A stretch of 64,000 nt of DNA from an uncultured Spirochaetaceae bacterium (GCA_944389275.1 CALXLT010000012.1:1-64000), one strand, 5' to 3'; numbered from the stretch's first letter, positions 17,009 through 25,460 are shown. Translations and numbers: made by a program. The notes: generated from the sequence alone by a model not told the origin.

Positions 17009-17495
17009 GGACCGCGTCAAGCGTTGCATCATGCTCCTCTTCGGAGAAATCAGGGAAGAATGATGCTGAGAAAGCCAGCCCTATGGTCCTGATCCTATCC
17101 CTGTTCTCCCTTATGTATCTGTCATAGTATCCGCCGCCGCGGCCAAGCCTGCAGAGCTTGCTGTTGTACCCAAGAAGCGGGACAAGCATCAGCGCCTTTT
17201 CGTAATCTGCTTCACTCATCTCCGGCTCCAGGAATCCCATAGGTGACCTATGGAATCTCCTTGACGAGGAGAATGCCATCCGGCCCGCATGGATGAATGG
17301 AAGCAGAACCCTCTCGTCAGATAGAAGCGGCGTGATGTCAGGCTCGTCAGCAAGCGGGCAGAATGCCAGGATCGTGCTGGCTGAGTGGAATTCAGGAAGC
17401 GCCCTGAGGCTCTCGACGATCATAGCTGACTCAGCTTCCCTGTCGATGCCTAGGATCCTACGCTTTGCTTCCTTTCTTAGCTCGTTCTTGCTCAT
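16968..17495 (-). CDS. 5-formyltetrahydrofolate cyclo-ligase
   Basis: A 175-residue enzyme converting 5-formyl-THF to 5,10-methenyl-THF with ATP. The family signature LGRGGGYYDRYI near residue 118 and the N-terminal KNELRKEAKRRI are clear, and the second half keeps TIGLAFSASFF. A GAGGT ribosome site precedes the ATG. The gene lies 11 bp downstream of a small zinc-ribbon gene, probably its cotranscribed partner. The 3' end overlaps the EIIA gene by 41 bp, one of the longest convergent overlaps in the window. Confidence 0.9.
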   Translation of the reverse strand: MSKNELRKEAKRRILGIDREAESAMIVESLRALPEFHSASTILAFCPLADEPDITPLLSDERVLLPFIHAGRMAFSSSRRFHRSPMGFLEPEMSEADYEKALMLVPLLGYNSKLCRLGRGGGYYDRYIRENRDRIRTIGLAFSASFFPDFSEEEHDATLDAVLTPSGRMSASSAY

Positions 17496-17506
17496 TGATC
17501 ATTACC

Positions 17507-17713
17507 TCAATGCCCGATGAGGAAATCAAGCACGTTGAGGGCCGTGGAGGAATCGCTTCTGTAGAACTCCGTATAGCCGCAGTTGCTGCATGAGATCGCG
17601 ACGAACTTCTTGTTCTGCACATCAAAGAGCTTCGAGAAGTTCCCTCCTGTCGTCTGTATAGTATCCGAAATGTATTCCGTGCAGCCGCACTTCGGGCATC
17701 TGTATGTATCCAT
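17507..17713 (-). CDS. Small zinc-ribbon protein (DUF2082-like)
   Basis: A 68-residue protein with two CxxC pairs (RCPKCGCTEY near the start, SCSNCGYTEFY in the middle), the pattern of the nucleic-acid-binding zinc-ribbon family PF09855. I place the start at the ATG at 17713, which directly precedes the ribbon and lies 6 nt after a TACAAT hexamer; an ATG six codons upstream (17731) has no better support. Function is unknown; zinc binding is inferred from the cysteines. Confidence 0.7.
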   Translation of the reverse strand: MDTYRCPKCGCTEYISDTIQTTGGNFSKLFDVQNKKFVAISCSNCGYTEFYRSDSSTALNVLDFLIGH

Positions 17714-17719
17714 GGCTAT

Positions 17720-17725
17720 ATTGTA
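17720..17725 (-). promoter_or_regulatory. Candidate -10 of the zinc-ribbon/cyclo-ligase operon (leaderless type)
   Basis: TACAAT on the minus strand is followed by ATAGCC and the ATG at 17713. No Shine-Dalgarno is present. The -35 is poor (TACGCA at 17 bp). Confidence 0.45.
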
Positions 17726-17773
17726 ATGCATCAGCGGCTGTATGCGTAGTTTGCGTATATGGCATTCCAGCCA

Positions 17774-17802
17774 TTCACATTAGCCGCTCAATCCGTTAGA
17801 TT
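17774..17802 (+). promoter_or_regulatory. Promoter of the outer-membrane barrel gene (leaderless type)
   Basis: TTCACA (17774-17779), 17 bp, TAGATT (17797-17802), then 7 nt to the GTG at 17810. This supports the GTG as the true start of the signal-peptide-bearing protein. Confidence 0.5.
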
Positions 17803-17809
17803 ATCCTAT

Positions 17810-19630
17810 GTGAAAAGGGCGATCGCATTCTCATTGGCTTTGGTTCTCGTCATCTCCTCGCTGTGGTCAAACACGATGCGGACATACACGGCGCGCGATG
17901 ATATATACAAGGATCTATCCAGGCTATGCCGCATGGCTGGCGTGATAGGCCCATCCGGCTATGCTCCCGTGACGGCGGAGGAGCTTAGGATTGCCCTTGA
18001 GAGAATCGACCGCTCATCGCTTTCGCCGTCCCTTGCCGCGGAGTATGACCGCATAGAGCGCGAGCTTGCGGGCCGCGATCCTCTTTTCCGGTCAGGCGCG
18101 TTCGGCCTTGACCTCACCGGCGGCGTGAACATTCAGGCGAATATCGCCGATGAGCGCGACTTTGACTTTGCCAATGAGTTCTCTGACGCCCCTGCAAAGG
18201 ACAGGCGCAATGAGACGCTGATCCCATATAGGTATCAGGAGCCTGCCCTTTATGGACAGGCTAGGGTGTATTTTGGTGACCATGTCCAGCTTGAAGGTGA
18301 CATCCAGTTTGGCAACAACCAGCATCATCTCTATGAGACATCTTTCGGCTGGCTTCTGACGCATCACGGAGGAGCGTGGCTTTTCCTCAATGATGCCATG
18401 GAGACGAAGACGACATCGGCGCCCGTGCAGTTCCCGTACAGGGCGGGGATTGCGGCAGGCAACGATTTCTTCACGTTCATCCTCGGACGCTTCCCGCACA
18501 GCATGGGAAACGGCGTTACCGGCAATCTCCTTGTCGGCGACAACTTCGTGTATCAGGAAGTCGCGAGCATGTCATTTGCAAGCAGGTACTTCACGTACAG
18601 GATCTCTGCCACGCGCTTTGACATGCAGTTCGATGGCTGGGATACGGAGAAAGGGATAGAGAGCGGCCATTATGATGGCAATGAGGGATCGTTCTCCCGA
18701 CGTGAGTTCACCGGGCCGCAGCAGATGCGCATCGTCCACAGCTTTGATATAGCTATCCTCGATAAGCTCCGCATCGAGGTTGATTTCGGCACGATGCTTG
18801 TCACCGATTCCCTTTTCGACCTGCGCTTCTTCTCCCCGTTCCTGATCCTTCATGATTACTATAACTACACGAATGAGCTTTCGCTTGAGTATTTCGATGA
18901 GGCGAACAATATCATGGCGCTATCCATCGAAGGAGCGCTTGGAGGAGGATTCTCCGCTTATGCCTCATTCGTGCTTGACCAGTTCCAGATCCCGGGGCTG
19001 GAGGAGGCCACCGTGCCTCTCTCGTTCGGGGTGCTTGGGAATCTGAAGCATACCGCCATGATCGGCGATGGCTCTCTCGATTCCTACATTGAGGTCGTAT
19101 ATACCAACCCGTATCTCTATCTCAACGGCAAGTATAGGAGAGGGGAGAACGGCGAGAAGTTCTATGCCCACAATCTGGACTTCATCGTCGGCTATCATAT
19201 GGAATCGATAGATGACTATGCCTTCTCCGGGTATATCTATGGCCCTGACGCGGTGGTCCTCTCGCTTGGAACCATGTATACATCCTCTGATTCTGTCTGG
19301 GCGTGCGGAGGCTCGCTTACATACAGGCTCCAGGGAGACAACGTGGTGAAGCATAAATGGCTTGGAGCGGACCAGACCGCGATCGATGAGCCATTCGTGG
19401 GCGAGGACTCGGGCGTGAATACCGAGACAACCCCATCGGGAGGAATGGATAGGGCGGAGCATATGTTCTCTGTATCGCTTTATGGCTATTACAGCTTCTT
19501 CCCGGGCTTCAGGCTCTATGGCGGGGTGCAGGTGAATTCCTATATAAATTATGGGAATATCCCGGGAAATGACGGGATAGTGCATCCGATGGCAACCATC
19601 GGGGTCTCATACAGAGGCCCCTCGAGGTAG
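17810..19630 (+). CDS. Large outer-membrane beta-barrel protein (capsule-assembly Wzi-like)
   Basis: A 606-residue exported protein. From the GTG at 17810 it begins with a signal peptide (KRAIAFSLALVLVISSLWSN). An alternative ATG at 17759 would place 17 extra residues before the signal, which is unlikely. The mature part has a short alpha-helical N-terminal region followed by many alternating aromatic/polar beta-strands (for example ALYGQARVYFGDHVQLEGDI) and ends with VSYRG, an aromatic-rich barrel terminus. The order resembles Wzi/capsule-assembly-type barrels, but similarity is only at pattern level. It would sit in the outer membrane as a channel or a glycan-binding protein. No operon partner is obvious. 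Confidence 0.6.
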   Translation: MKRAIAFSLALVLVISSLWSNTMRTYTARDDIYKDLSRLCRMAGVIGPSGYAPVTAEELRIALERIDRSSLSPSLAAEYDRIERELAGRDPLFRSGAFGLDLTGGVNIQANIADERDFDFANEFSDAPAKDRRNETLIPYRYQEPALYGQARVYFGDHVQLEGDIQFGNNQHHLYETSFGWLLTHHGGAWLFLNDAMETKTTSAPVQFPYRAGIAAGNDFFTFILGRFPHSMGNGVTGNLLVGDNFVYQEVASMSFASRYFTYRISATRFDMQFDGWDTEKGIESGHYDGNEGSFSRREFTGPQQMRIVHSFDIAILDKLRIEVDFGTMLVTDSLFDLRFFSPFLILHDYYNYTNELSLEYFDEANNIMALSIEGALGGGFSAYASFVLDQFQIPGLEEATVPLSFGVLGNLKHTAMIGDGSLDSYIEVVYTNPYLYLNGKYRRGENGEKFYAHNLDFIVGYHMESIDDYAFSGYIYGPDAVVLSLGTMYTSSDSVWACGGSLTYRLQGDNVVKHKWLGADQTAIDEPFVGEDSGVNTETTPSGGMDRAEHMFSVSLYGYYSFFPGFRLYGGVQVNSYINYGNIPGNDGIVHPMATIGVSYRGPSR

Positions 19631-19631
19631 A

Positions 19632-20900
19632 TCAGGAATATTTCCTGTAAAGCTCGCTTATGATCCTTATGCCTTCCTCCGTCAGGTCATCCGGGCCTGA
19701 GTAATTGAGGCGGAGGCACTTGTCATAGTGCTCATGGGGGTAAGGCTTCTCGTCGGAGCCGAAGAAGAAGTACTCGCCCGGTACCGTGACTACGCCATGC
19801 TCCATCAGGATCGAATAGAACCTGAGCGTTGGGATTGAAAGGGATGGCAGGTAAAGCCATGTGAATATCGAGCCTTCGATCCTGTGGAAGAAGTATTCCG
19901 TCCCCTCGAAGTATCTTCGTATCCAGCTTTCAGCTTTCCTGGCCTTCTCCTGATAGAAAGGCCTCACGCTTCTCTCCGCGGCGTCCACAAGCTCTCCTGA
20001 GGCTATGAGGTTCTCCGAGAGCACCTGTCCCATAGTGCATGACGCGAGGGCGGCGATCGCGTTGAGATTGGAAAGAGCTGTGGCTATCTCCTTCCTTGCG
20101 ATGACGATTCCTGTGCGTATCGATGGAAGCCCTATCTTCGAGAGGCTCATCGATAGCACTATATCCTCGTTCCATATAGGCTCGGCGTTCTCCGTGAATA
20201 TGATATGCGGGAACGGCAGGCCGTACGCGTTGTCCACTATAAGAGGGATGGAATGGCGTTTTGCAAGGGACGCGAGGAAATTTATCTCATCATCGGTGAG
20301 CACGTTGCCTGATGGGTTCGTCGGCCTTGATACGGCGATCGCACCGACCTCCTCACGCTGATCCAGATAAGCCGCGACAGCTTCCTTGTCCAGCGTGTAC
20401 TTGAATGTCCTGTCCGGAAAATACTCGCACCTGGCAGCGACGCTCCTGAACGTGCCATCCTCGATGCCCTGGTCCGCATATCCTATATATTCCGGCATCA
20501 AAGGGAAGAGTATTGTCTGCTCACTGCCGCCTGTCTTTCCAGAGAACAGGTTCAGCAGATAGAACATGGCGCTCTGGCTGCCGTTTGTGATGGCGATGTT
20601 CTCATCCGTTATGTCCCAGCCATAGCGGGAGCGGAAGAAGGAGGCGACTGCGTGGATGAAACGGCCTCTTCCCTGCGGCGCGTCGTAGTGCGATATGATA
20701 TCCTCGAATTCCTCGCAATCCGCGAGGATCCTCTCCATCTCCCTTCTGTAGAGAGCCTCTGTCTCCGGCACCCTCGCCGGATTGCCGCCTCCAAGAGGAT
20801 ATGTCTTGATCCCATCCGGAAGCGGCCGGCCTATGTCATCCATCAGCTGGAGTATCCCTGAGTGCGATGTAAGTTTCTTTCCGAAATCACTGAAGCGCAT
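19632..20900 (-). CDS. avtA: Valine-pyruvate aminotransferase
   Basis: A 422-residue PLP enzyme that closely follows E. coli AvtA along its length: MRFSDFGKKLTSHSGILQLM at the start, LGGGNPARVPE, TNGSQSAMFYLLNLF, SRPTNPSGNV, VDNAYGLPFP and the lysine region SMSLSKIGLP. It interconverts valine and pyruvate with 2-oxoisovalerate and alanine. The start at 20900 matches E. coli AvtA and lies 6 nt after a TATCAT hexamer; an ATG eight codons upstream has no support. It is an independent unit between two opposing genes. Confidence 0.93.
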   Translation of the reverse strand: MRFSDFGKKLTSHSGILQLMDDIGRPLPDGIKTYPLGGGNPARVPETEALYRREMERILADCEEFEDIISHYDAPQGRGRFIHAVASFFRSRYGWDITDENIAITNGSQSAMFYLLNLFSGKTGGSEQTILFPLMPEYIGYADQGIEDGTFRSVAARCEYFPDRTFKYTLDKEAVAAYLDQREEVGAIAVSRPTNPSGNVLTDDEINFLASLAKRHSIPLIVDNAYGLPFPHIIFTENAEPIWNEDIVLSMSLSKIGLPSIRTGIVIARKEIATALSNLNAIAALASCTMGQVLSENLIASGELVDAAERSVRPFYQEKARKAESWIRRYFEGTEYFFHRIEGSIFTWLYLPSLSIPTLRFYSILMEHGVVTVPGEYFFFGSDEKPYPHEHYDKCLRLNYSGPDDLTEEGIRIISELYRKYS

Positions 20901-20906
20901 GCATCT

Positions 20907-20935
20907 ATGATAGGGAGAAATCAATCCATGGTGAA
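20907..20935 (-). promoter_or_regulatory. Promoter of avtA (leaderless type)
   Basis: On the minus strand TTCACC (20935-20930), 17 bp, TATCAT (20912-20907), then AGATGC and the ATG at 20900. No ribosome site is present. Confidence 0.6.
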
Positions 20936-20937
20936 GA

Positions 20938-21594
20938 TTAGGAGAGGCTTATCCGGCCTTTTTCCATCCTCGCTATCCTGTCTGATATCCCCGCTGCGGC
21001 CTTCTCGTCATGCTCGACTATCATGAGCGTTATGCCGAGGCTGCCACGGATGCTGAGAAAGAGGTTGAGCATGCTGGCCTTGAGAGATGCGTCAAGAGAG
21101 GACACTGGCTCATCGGCAAGGATGATGGAGGGCCGTGCCGCTATCGCCCTGGCCAGAGCAACACGCTGCATCTCTCCTCCGGAGAGCTCTGCTGGCCTTT
21201 TATCAAGCACCTTCGGCCCAAGCTTCACCGCGTCAAGATAGCATGCGGGATCTGCTTCGTCCTCGATGGCCTCCTTTATGATATCCTTTACTCTCATCCT
21301 TGGATCCAGGGATTGGGATGGGGACTGGAAGATGAGCTGTATTTCCCTCCGTGTCCTTCTCAGCTTCTTTCCTTTTAGCGAGAGGAGATCCTGATCATTG
21401 TAGATAACGGTGCCAGAATCAGGAGGAAGGTAGGCCGCGATTATCCTCAGGAGCGTTGACTTGCCGCATCCGGATTCCCCTATGATCGAGAGTATCTCGC
21501 CTCTGCAAAGCGAGAATGATGCGTCAGCGAGGACTTCCTTCTCCCCGAGCCTCTTGCATATGCCTTCTACTGCCAGGATCGTATTGCCTTCCAT
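20938..21594 (-). CDS. Solitary peptide/nickel-type ABC transporter ATPase
   Basis: A 218-residue ABC ATPase with Walker A GESGCGKST, Q-loop QSPSQSLDPR, signature LSGGEMQR, Walker B IILADEPVSSLD and an H-loop histidine VEHD. The SLDPR after the Q-loop is typical of the Opp/Dpp/Nik family. It lacks the C-terminal oligopeptide extension, so it is a minimal ATPase. No permease or binding-protein gene is adjacent, so it may serve a transporter encoded elsewhere. A TATAAT ends 8 nt before the ATG, with no Shine-Dalgarno. Confidence 0.8.
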   Translation of the reverse strand: MEGNTILAVEGICKRLGEKEVLADASFSLCRGEILSIIGESGCGKSTLLRIIAAYLPPDSGTVIYNDQDLLSLKGKKLRRTRREIQLIFQSPSQSLDPRMRVKDIIKEAIEDEADPACYLDAVKLGPKVLDKRPAELSGGEMQRVALARAIAARPSIILADEPVSSLDASLKASMLNLFLSIRGSLGITLMIVEHDEKAAAGISDRIARMEKGRISLS

Positions 21595-21602
21595 ATGCTC
21601 TG

Positions 21603-21633
21603 ATTATAGACAGCAACAGTCCCTTGATATATC
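21603..21633. promoter_or_regulatory. Divergent -10 elements for the ABC ATPase and FKBP genes
   Basis: TATAAT on the minus strand (21608-21603) lies 8 nt before the ATPase ATG at 21594. TATATC on the plus strand (21628-21633) lies 8 nt before the FKBP ATG at 21642. Neither gene has a Shine-Dalgarno and the -35 elements are weak. Both fit near-leaderless starts. Confidence 0.45.
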
Positions 21634-21641
21634 TTTTTCCT

Positions 21642-22367
21642 ATGCGTTTCCTTTCGATTCTTCTGTTAGCGCTTATGATGCTTTCATCGTGCGGCCGGGA
21701 TGATGAGGTCGTGTCGACATCTGATTCCTCAATGTATGAGCTGCCATCTCCTTCTTCCCTAGGAGAGCGGTTCAGCTATGCCTTCGGCTATCTTCTCGCT
21801 TCCTCGGCTGAGAGGGAATATGGACATGACGCTGATCTTGGCTACATAGTGCGTGGCGCCATGGATTATGCCGAGGGGCGCGTTCAGATGTCCGCCGGCG
21901 AGATGAACCAGGCTGTTATCGAGTTCCAGCAGATGCAGGCTGAATCGAATGCGGAAAGGACCGCGGAGAAGACCGCTGAGAATGCTGCGGCTGCTTCTTC
22001 GTTCCTGGAAGCCAATAAGAAAAGAAGCGTTGTCGGGGTGACTTCTTCCGGGCTGCAGTACGAGGTTGTCGAGGAGGGGGATGGCAAGCTTGCCAAGCAT
22101 GCTGAGGATGTTGAGGTTGATTACCAGCTCACGCTCCTTGATGGCAGCATCGCCGATTCCTCCTATGAGCGCGGCAGGAGCTCACGCTTCTCCCTTTCCT
22201 CTGTCATCCCTGGCTTCGCGGAAGGCATAAGGCTCATGAGGGAAGGCTCAAGCTATCGTTTCTGGATCCCGCCTGAGCTTGGCTACGGGGAGCTTGGGGC
22301 AGGGGATTCCATCGAGCCTAATTCCCTCTTGATATTCGATGTGCATCTTATCGAGGTCCTCGACTGA
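21642..22367 (+). CDS. FKBP-type peptidyl-prolyl isomerase lipoprotein
   Basis: A 241-residue lipoprotein. The signal peptide ends in a lipobox (MLSSC, Cys17). An FKBP_N dimerisation region (FSYAFGYLLASS) and a charged helix with AERTAEKTAENAAAAS follow, then a C-terminal FKBP domain (LQYEVVEEGDGKLAK, VIPGFAEGIRLMREG, FWIPPELGYGE). It should be an FkpA/Mip-like prolyl isomerase and chaperone for envelope proteins in the periplasm. The start at 21642 is chosen because it directly precedes the signal peptide; an upstream in-frame start would destroy it. Confidence 0.9.
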   Translation: MRFLSILLLALMMLSSCGRDDEVVSTSDSSMYELPSPSSLGERFSYAFGYLLASSAEREYGHDADLGYIVRGAMDYAEGRVQMSAGEMNQAVIEFQQMQAESNAERTAEKTAENAAAASSFLEANKKRSVVGVTSSGLQYEVVEEGDGKLAKHAEDVEVDYQLTLLDGSIADSSYERGRSSRFSLSSVIPGFAEGIRLMREGSSYRFWIPPELGYGELGAGDSIEPNSLLIFDVHLIEVLD

Positions 22368-22409
22368 GGCGCTGACAATAAGCTAGACTCTTAAGCAAGG
22401 AGATTGAAG

Positions 22410-23390
22410 ATGAGCGATAACAAACGTCCTGAAGATCTTATGAGGATCGAGACAGAGGAACAGGCCCTTGCCTTCATCAGCAGGGAAGTCGAGGCTGTAA
22501 AGGCACAGGTTGGCAATGGCAAGGTGCTTCTTGCCCTTTCCGGAGGAGTCGACTCATCCGTAGTTGCCGCTCTCCTGATAAAGGCCATAGGCAAGAACCT
22601 TGTCTGCGTGCATGTCAATCATGGGCTTCTCAGGAAGGGAGAGCCAGAGCAGGTCGTGAAGGTCTTCAGGCATGAGATGGATGCCAACCTAATATATGTC
22701 GATGCCGTTGACCGCTTCCTTGATAAGCTCAGCGGGGTATCTGACCCAGAGCAGAAGAGGAAGATAATCGGCGCGGAGTTCATCAGGGTATTCGAGGAAG
22801 AGGCCAGGAAGCTTGAAGGCATAGATTTCCTTGCTCAGGGCACTATCTATCCTGATATCCTCGAAAGCGATGGCGTTAAGGCCCATCATAACGTGGGAGG
22901 TCTTCCTGAGGACCTGAAGTTCGAGCTTGTCGAGCCGCTTAAGTTCCTCTATAAGGATGAGGTAAGGGTTGTAGGAAAGGCTCTTGGCCTTCCTGACAGC
23001 ATGGTATATCGCCAGCCGTTCCCAGGTCCAGGACTCGGTGTCAGATGCCTTGGCGCAATCACGCGCGACAGGCTTGAGTGCGTCCGCGAGTCCGACGCGA
23101 TCCTCCGCGAGGAGTTTGCCGCGAATGGCCTTGAAGGCAATGTCTGGCAGTACTTCACCGTTGTCCCTGATTTCAAGTCAGTCGGCGTCAGGGATAGCAA
23201 GAGGAGCTTTGAGTATCCTGTGATCATCAGGGCTGTCAACACCAAGGATGCCATGACCGCCACCGTCGAGGATGTCCCGTTCGCGCTCCTGCAGCATATA
23301 ACCGACAGGATCCTCAAGGAAGTGAAAGGCGTCAACCGTGTCTGCTATGATATGACGCCGAAGCCGGTGGGCACGATTGAGTGGGAGTAA
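22410..23390 (+). CDS. guaA: GMP synthase ATP-pyrophosphatase subunit, no glutaminase domain
   Basis: A 326-residue protein equal to the C-terminal half of bacterial GuaA. The P-loop LLALSGGVDSSVVAALL near residue 43-59, the XMP-binding PFPGPGLGVRC near 205 and the C-terminal dimerisation domain ending KPVGTIEWE are all present. The amidotransferase domain of standard GuaA is absent, as in archaeal two-subunit enzymes (GuaAb). It therefore needs a separate glutaminase or free ammonia. An AAGGAG lies 7 nt before the ATG at 22410. It catalyses XMP to GMP with ATP. Confidence 0.88.
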   Translation: MSDNKRPEDLMRIETEEQALAFISREVEAVKAQVGNGKVLLALSGGVDSSVVAALLIKAIGKNLVCVHVNHGLLRKGEPEQVVKVFRHEMDANLIYVDAVDRFLDKLSGVSDPEQKRKIIGAEFIRVFEEEARKLEGIDFLAQGTIYPDILESDGVKAHHNVGGLPEDLKFELVEPLKFLYKDEVRVVGKALGLPDSMVYRQPFPGPGLGVRCLGAITRDRLECVRESDAILREEFAANGLEGNVWQYFTVVPDFKSVGVRDSKRSFEYPVIIRAVNTKDAMTATVEDVPFALLQHITDRILKEVKGVNRVCYDMTPKPVGTIEWE

Positions 23391-23638
23391 TAATTGCTCA
23401 TAATATAAGCAGTTAAATATCAAAATACTGTGCTAAAGGCCCCTGCATGCCTCTCCTTTTGAAGTGTATCATGCAGGGGTCGAACTTTTGAAAATTTTTC
23501 TTATAAAAATATATGAATATTCTTCCGCTATTAATGATGAAAAGTCTTTTTGATTATATTTGTTATTAACTGGTGGGCAGAATGTTTTGTAAAATCCATT
23601 CCTAAGGTTATGCTATAATTGAATGAGGAGGAGATAAG
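23391..23638. other. AT-rich intergenic region after the GMP synthase gene
   Basis: About 248 bp. It contains a strong hairpin at 23438-23481 and, near its right end, a TATAAT (23614-23619) followed by a GAGGAGGAG ribosome site for the DUF4160 gene. Nothing else is recognisable. Confidence 0.5.
23438..23481 (+). terminator. Hairpin terminator after the GMP synthase gene
   Basis: CCCCTGCATG (23440-23449) pairs perfectly with CATGCAGGGG (23470-23479), and two further pairs extend the stem; the loop is 20 nt. It is followed by GAACTTTTG and an AT-rich stretch, so it probably ends guaA transcription. Confidence 0.6.
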
Positions 23639-23896
23639 ATGCCAACCATATCTATGTTTTTCGGGATATTGATAAGGATGTATTATGATGAACATAATCC
23701 TCCGCATTTCCATGCTTCGTACCAAGGGAATCAAGCAACTTTTGATATGGATGGCAATATTCTAGATGGTGATTTCCCGGACAGACAGAAGAAATTGGTT
23801 GCTGCATGGGCCGTGTTGCATAAGGATGAGCTGTTAGCAAACTGGGAGCTCGCCAGAGAAGATCAATCTCTGTTCAGGATTGATCCTCTTAGATAG
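23639..23896 (+). CDS. DUF4160 protein, first gene of a DUF4160-DUF2442 pair
   Basis: An 85-residue protein with the DUF4160 pattern: a basic, aromatic start, YYDEHNPPHFHASY near residue 15, and WAVLHKDELLANWE near 60. DUF4160 and DUF2442 genes are often adjacent and are suspected to form a toxin-antitoxin-like module, but no activity is established to my knowledge. A GGAGGAG ribosome site precedes the ATG. The DUF2442 gene follows after 12 bp. Confidence 0.8.
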   Translation: MPTISMFFGILIRMYYDEHNPPHFHASYQGNQATFDMDGNILDGDFPDRQKKLVAAWAVLHKDELLANWELAREDQSLFRIDPLR

Positions 23897-23908
23897 GACG
23901 GAGGCTGT

Positions 23909-24175
23909 ATGGGAAATCCCGCCTGGGTTGTTAAAAAAGTCATTCCACGAAGAGACTACACCCTTCTTCTTACTTTTGAAGATGGAAAGCATGGTATTTA
24001 TGATTTCCGTCCCGATCTATCACGCCCAATATTCAGAAAGCAGCAGAACATAGATTTCTTCATGCAGGCAAAGGTTCTATATGGGACAGTTGTATGGCCT
24101 GATGACAGTGATATAGCACCAGAGCACCTTTACGAGAAATCAATACCAATCAATAGGAATGTGCTTATGTGTTAA
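23909..24175 (+). CDS. DUF2442 protein, partner of DUF4160
   Basis: An 88-residue DUF2442 protein: VKKVIPRRDYTLLLTFEDGK at the start, then YDFRPDL, and the family's conserved VVWPDDSDIAPEHLYEKS near residues 63-80. A GACGGAGG ribosome site precedes the ATG and the upstream DUF4160 gene ends 12 bp before it, so the pair is an operon. Function is unknown. Confidence 0.8.
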   Translation: MGNPAWVVKKVIPRRDYTLLLTFEDGKHGIYDFRPDLSRPIFRKQQNIDFFMQAKVLYGTVVWPDDSDIAPEHLYEKSIPINRNVLMC

Positions 24176-24294
24176 CCTGATTATTATGATGGTGATTTAT
24201 TTCCATCATTCTATGGCCAAATGATGGAGATATGGAGGGGGATGAGATTTGCATGAGAAGATCCGATTATGCTCCGGTAATTAGCGCATTATTT

Positions 24295-24690
24295 TCATTC
24301 TTGCACAGAAACATGCATTCTTCTTTTCATCTCATTCAGGAGCTTTCTGTCAAATGATATGATTTCCGTGCTTGGAGATAATCCTTCGGCAATCAGCAGA
24401 CAGTCGACATAATCCAGCCTTGTTTCGCGGTATATACCTAGGGCTATCCTGATTGCTTCCTTTCTTTCGACTGAGATTTCATATAGAAGGGTGAACATGG
24501 CCTCTGCGGCTGCTGGCCTTGGAATAGCGTATAAAGCTTTGCTGGTTAGCACATATAGGGTTTCCGGAATTGTTTCAGGAACAATTTCGACACCCTTCCT
24601 GATGTTTTCCATTTCTGCTATCTCGACAATCGCATCTTCGGCAGGGGAGCATCTGCCATTCTGATCTCTCAGGTGAAAGCTCTCATGCAC
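24295..24690 (-). pseudogene. Degenerate PIN-domain toxin
   Basis: 131 codons from a GTG. The second half is clearly PIN-like: VIETIPET-type core (VPETIPETLYVLTSKAL) and LDYVDCLLIAEGL, followed by STEIISFDRKL, which carry the later acidic residues. The usual start (hydrophobic strand then DxN with the first catalytic Asp) is missing. Extending the frame upstream gives only a few codons to a TAG, with SGN where DxN would be expected, and there is no ATG or ribosome site. No antitoxin gene is adjacent. I read it as an inactivated VapC-type gene. Confidence 0.5.
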
Positions 24691-24767
24691 ATAATGATTA
24701 CCGCTTATGTCCTATACTTCTTTTGCAGGAGTGTTTCATCCTCTTGCAAGATACTTAGGAGGATTAT

Positions 24768-25412
24768 ATGGGACAATTTTATCGTGTGATTTGGGAGGAG
24801 GAAGGTAATCGTAGGGTTTTCGACTATGGCGGCAAGCTGATGGAATTTTCAAGCATGTATAATTATAATTTTTCACTGCTGGTTGACCACATCGCGAAAA
24901 TAAAGAAGCCAGTACGCCTTGCAATCATGGGAGATTATGCGAATAAAGAATTGGTCTACAATGATGATTCACTTTCGAAGGAGATGATTGCTGAGCTGTA
25001 TCAGGAAGCATGGGATAGCGACGATACGGATGAAATCAATACTGATTCAGCTGCACCAGTCCATCGGTATATCATCAATCACACGAAACATCTTTATGTT
25101 GACGTTGTTGATTCTATCAATCTAGCAGGCTTCTTGGAGGGGCGAGACAGAGAGTATTTCCGTAACAACACCATTAGAAAATTCATGTTAGGAGAATGCC
25201 TCGAGAGAATACAAGGTGCTGATGTTATCAATCCCCTGATAATCCTGACAGCTGTAGGCAATGGCTGGGGTATTGGCGATTACTGTGGGATTAAGTCAGA
25301 ATATGCAGGATGGTGGGCATGGGATAAGATATCTGTTAGCGATGATTACTCAGATATCCCAAGAGATTACGCTAGGTTCAATATTGCCTTTACGGAGTTC
25401 GCTCGAAGCTAG
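24768..25412 (+). CDS. Uncharacterised 214-residue protein
   Basis: A soluble 214-residue protein without a signal peptide, preceded by a strong AGGAGG ribosome site. I do not recognise a named family. The C-terminal motif ILTAVGNGWGIGDYCG followed by GWWAWDKISV recalls hypothetical proteins of gut Firmicutes that end with a similar glycine-rich GNGRGGGDY-type stretch. The N-terminal part is acidic, with a FDYGGKLMEFSSMYNYNF segment. It sits alone between a PIN remnant and a bidirectional terminator, in an accessory stretch. No function is proposed. Confidence 0.7.
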   Translation: MGQFYRVIWEEEGNRRVFDYGGKLMEFSSMYNYNFSLLVDHIAKIKKPVRLAIMGDYANKELVYNDDSLSKEMIAELYQEAWDSDDTDEINTDSAAPVHRYIINHTKHLYVDVVDSINLAGFLEGRDREYFRNNTIRKFMLGECLERIQGADVINPLIILTAVGNGWGIGDYCGIKSEYAGWWAWDKISVSDDYSDIPRDYARFNIAFTEFARS

Positions 25413-25460
25413 GTAGCAGATATACCGAAAGCGTATATCCAAATTATATCTGACATGATA

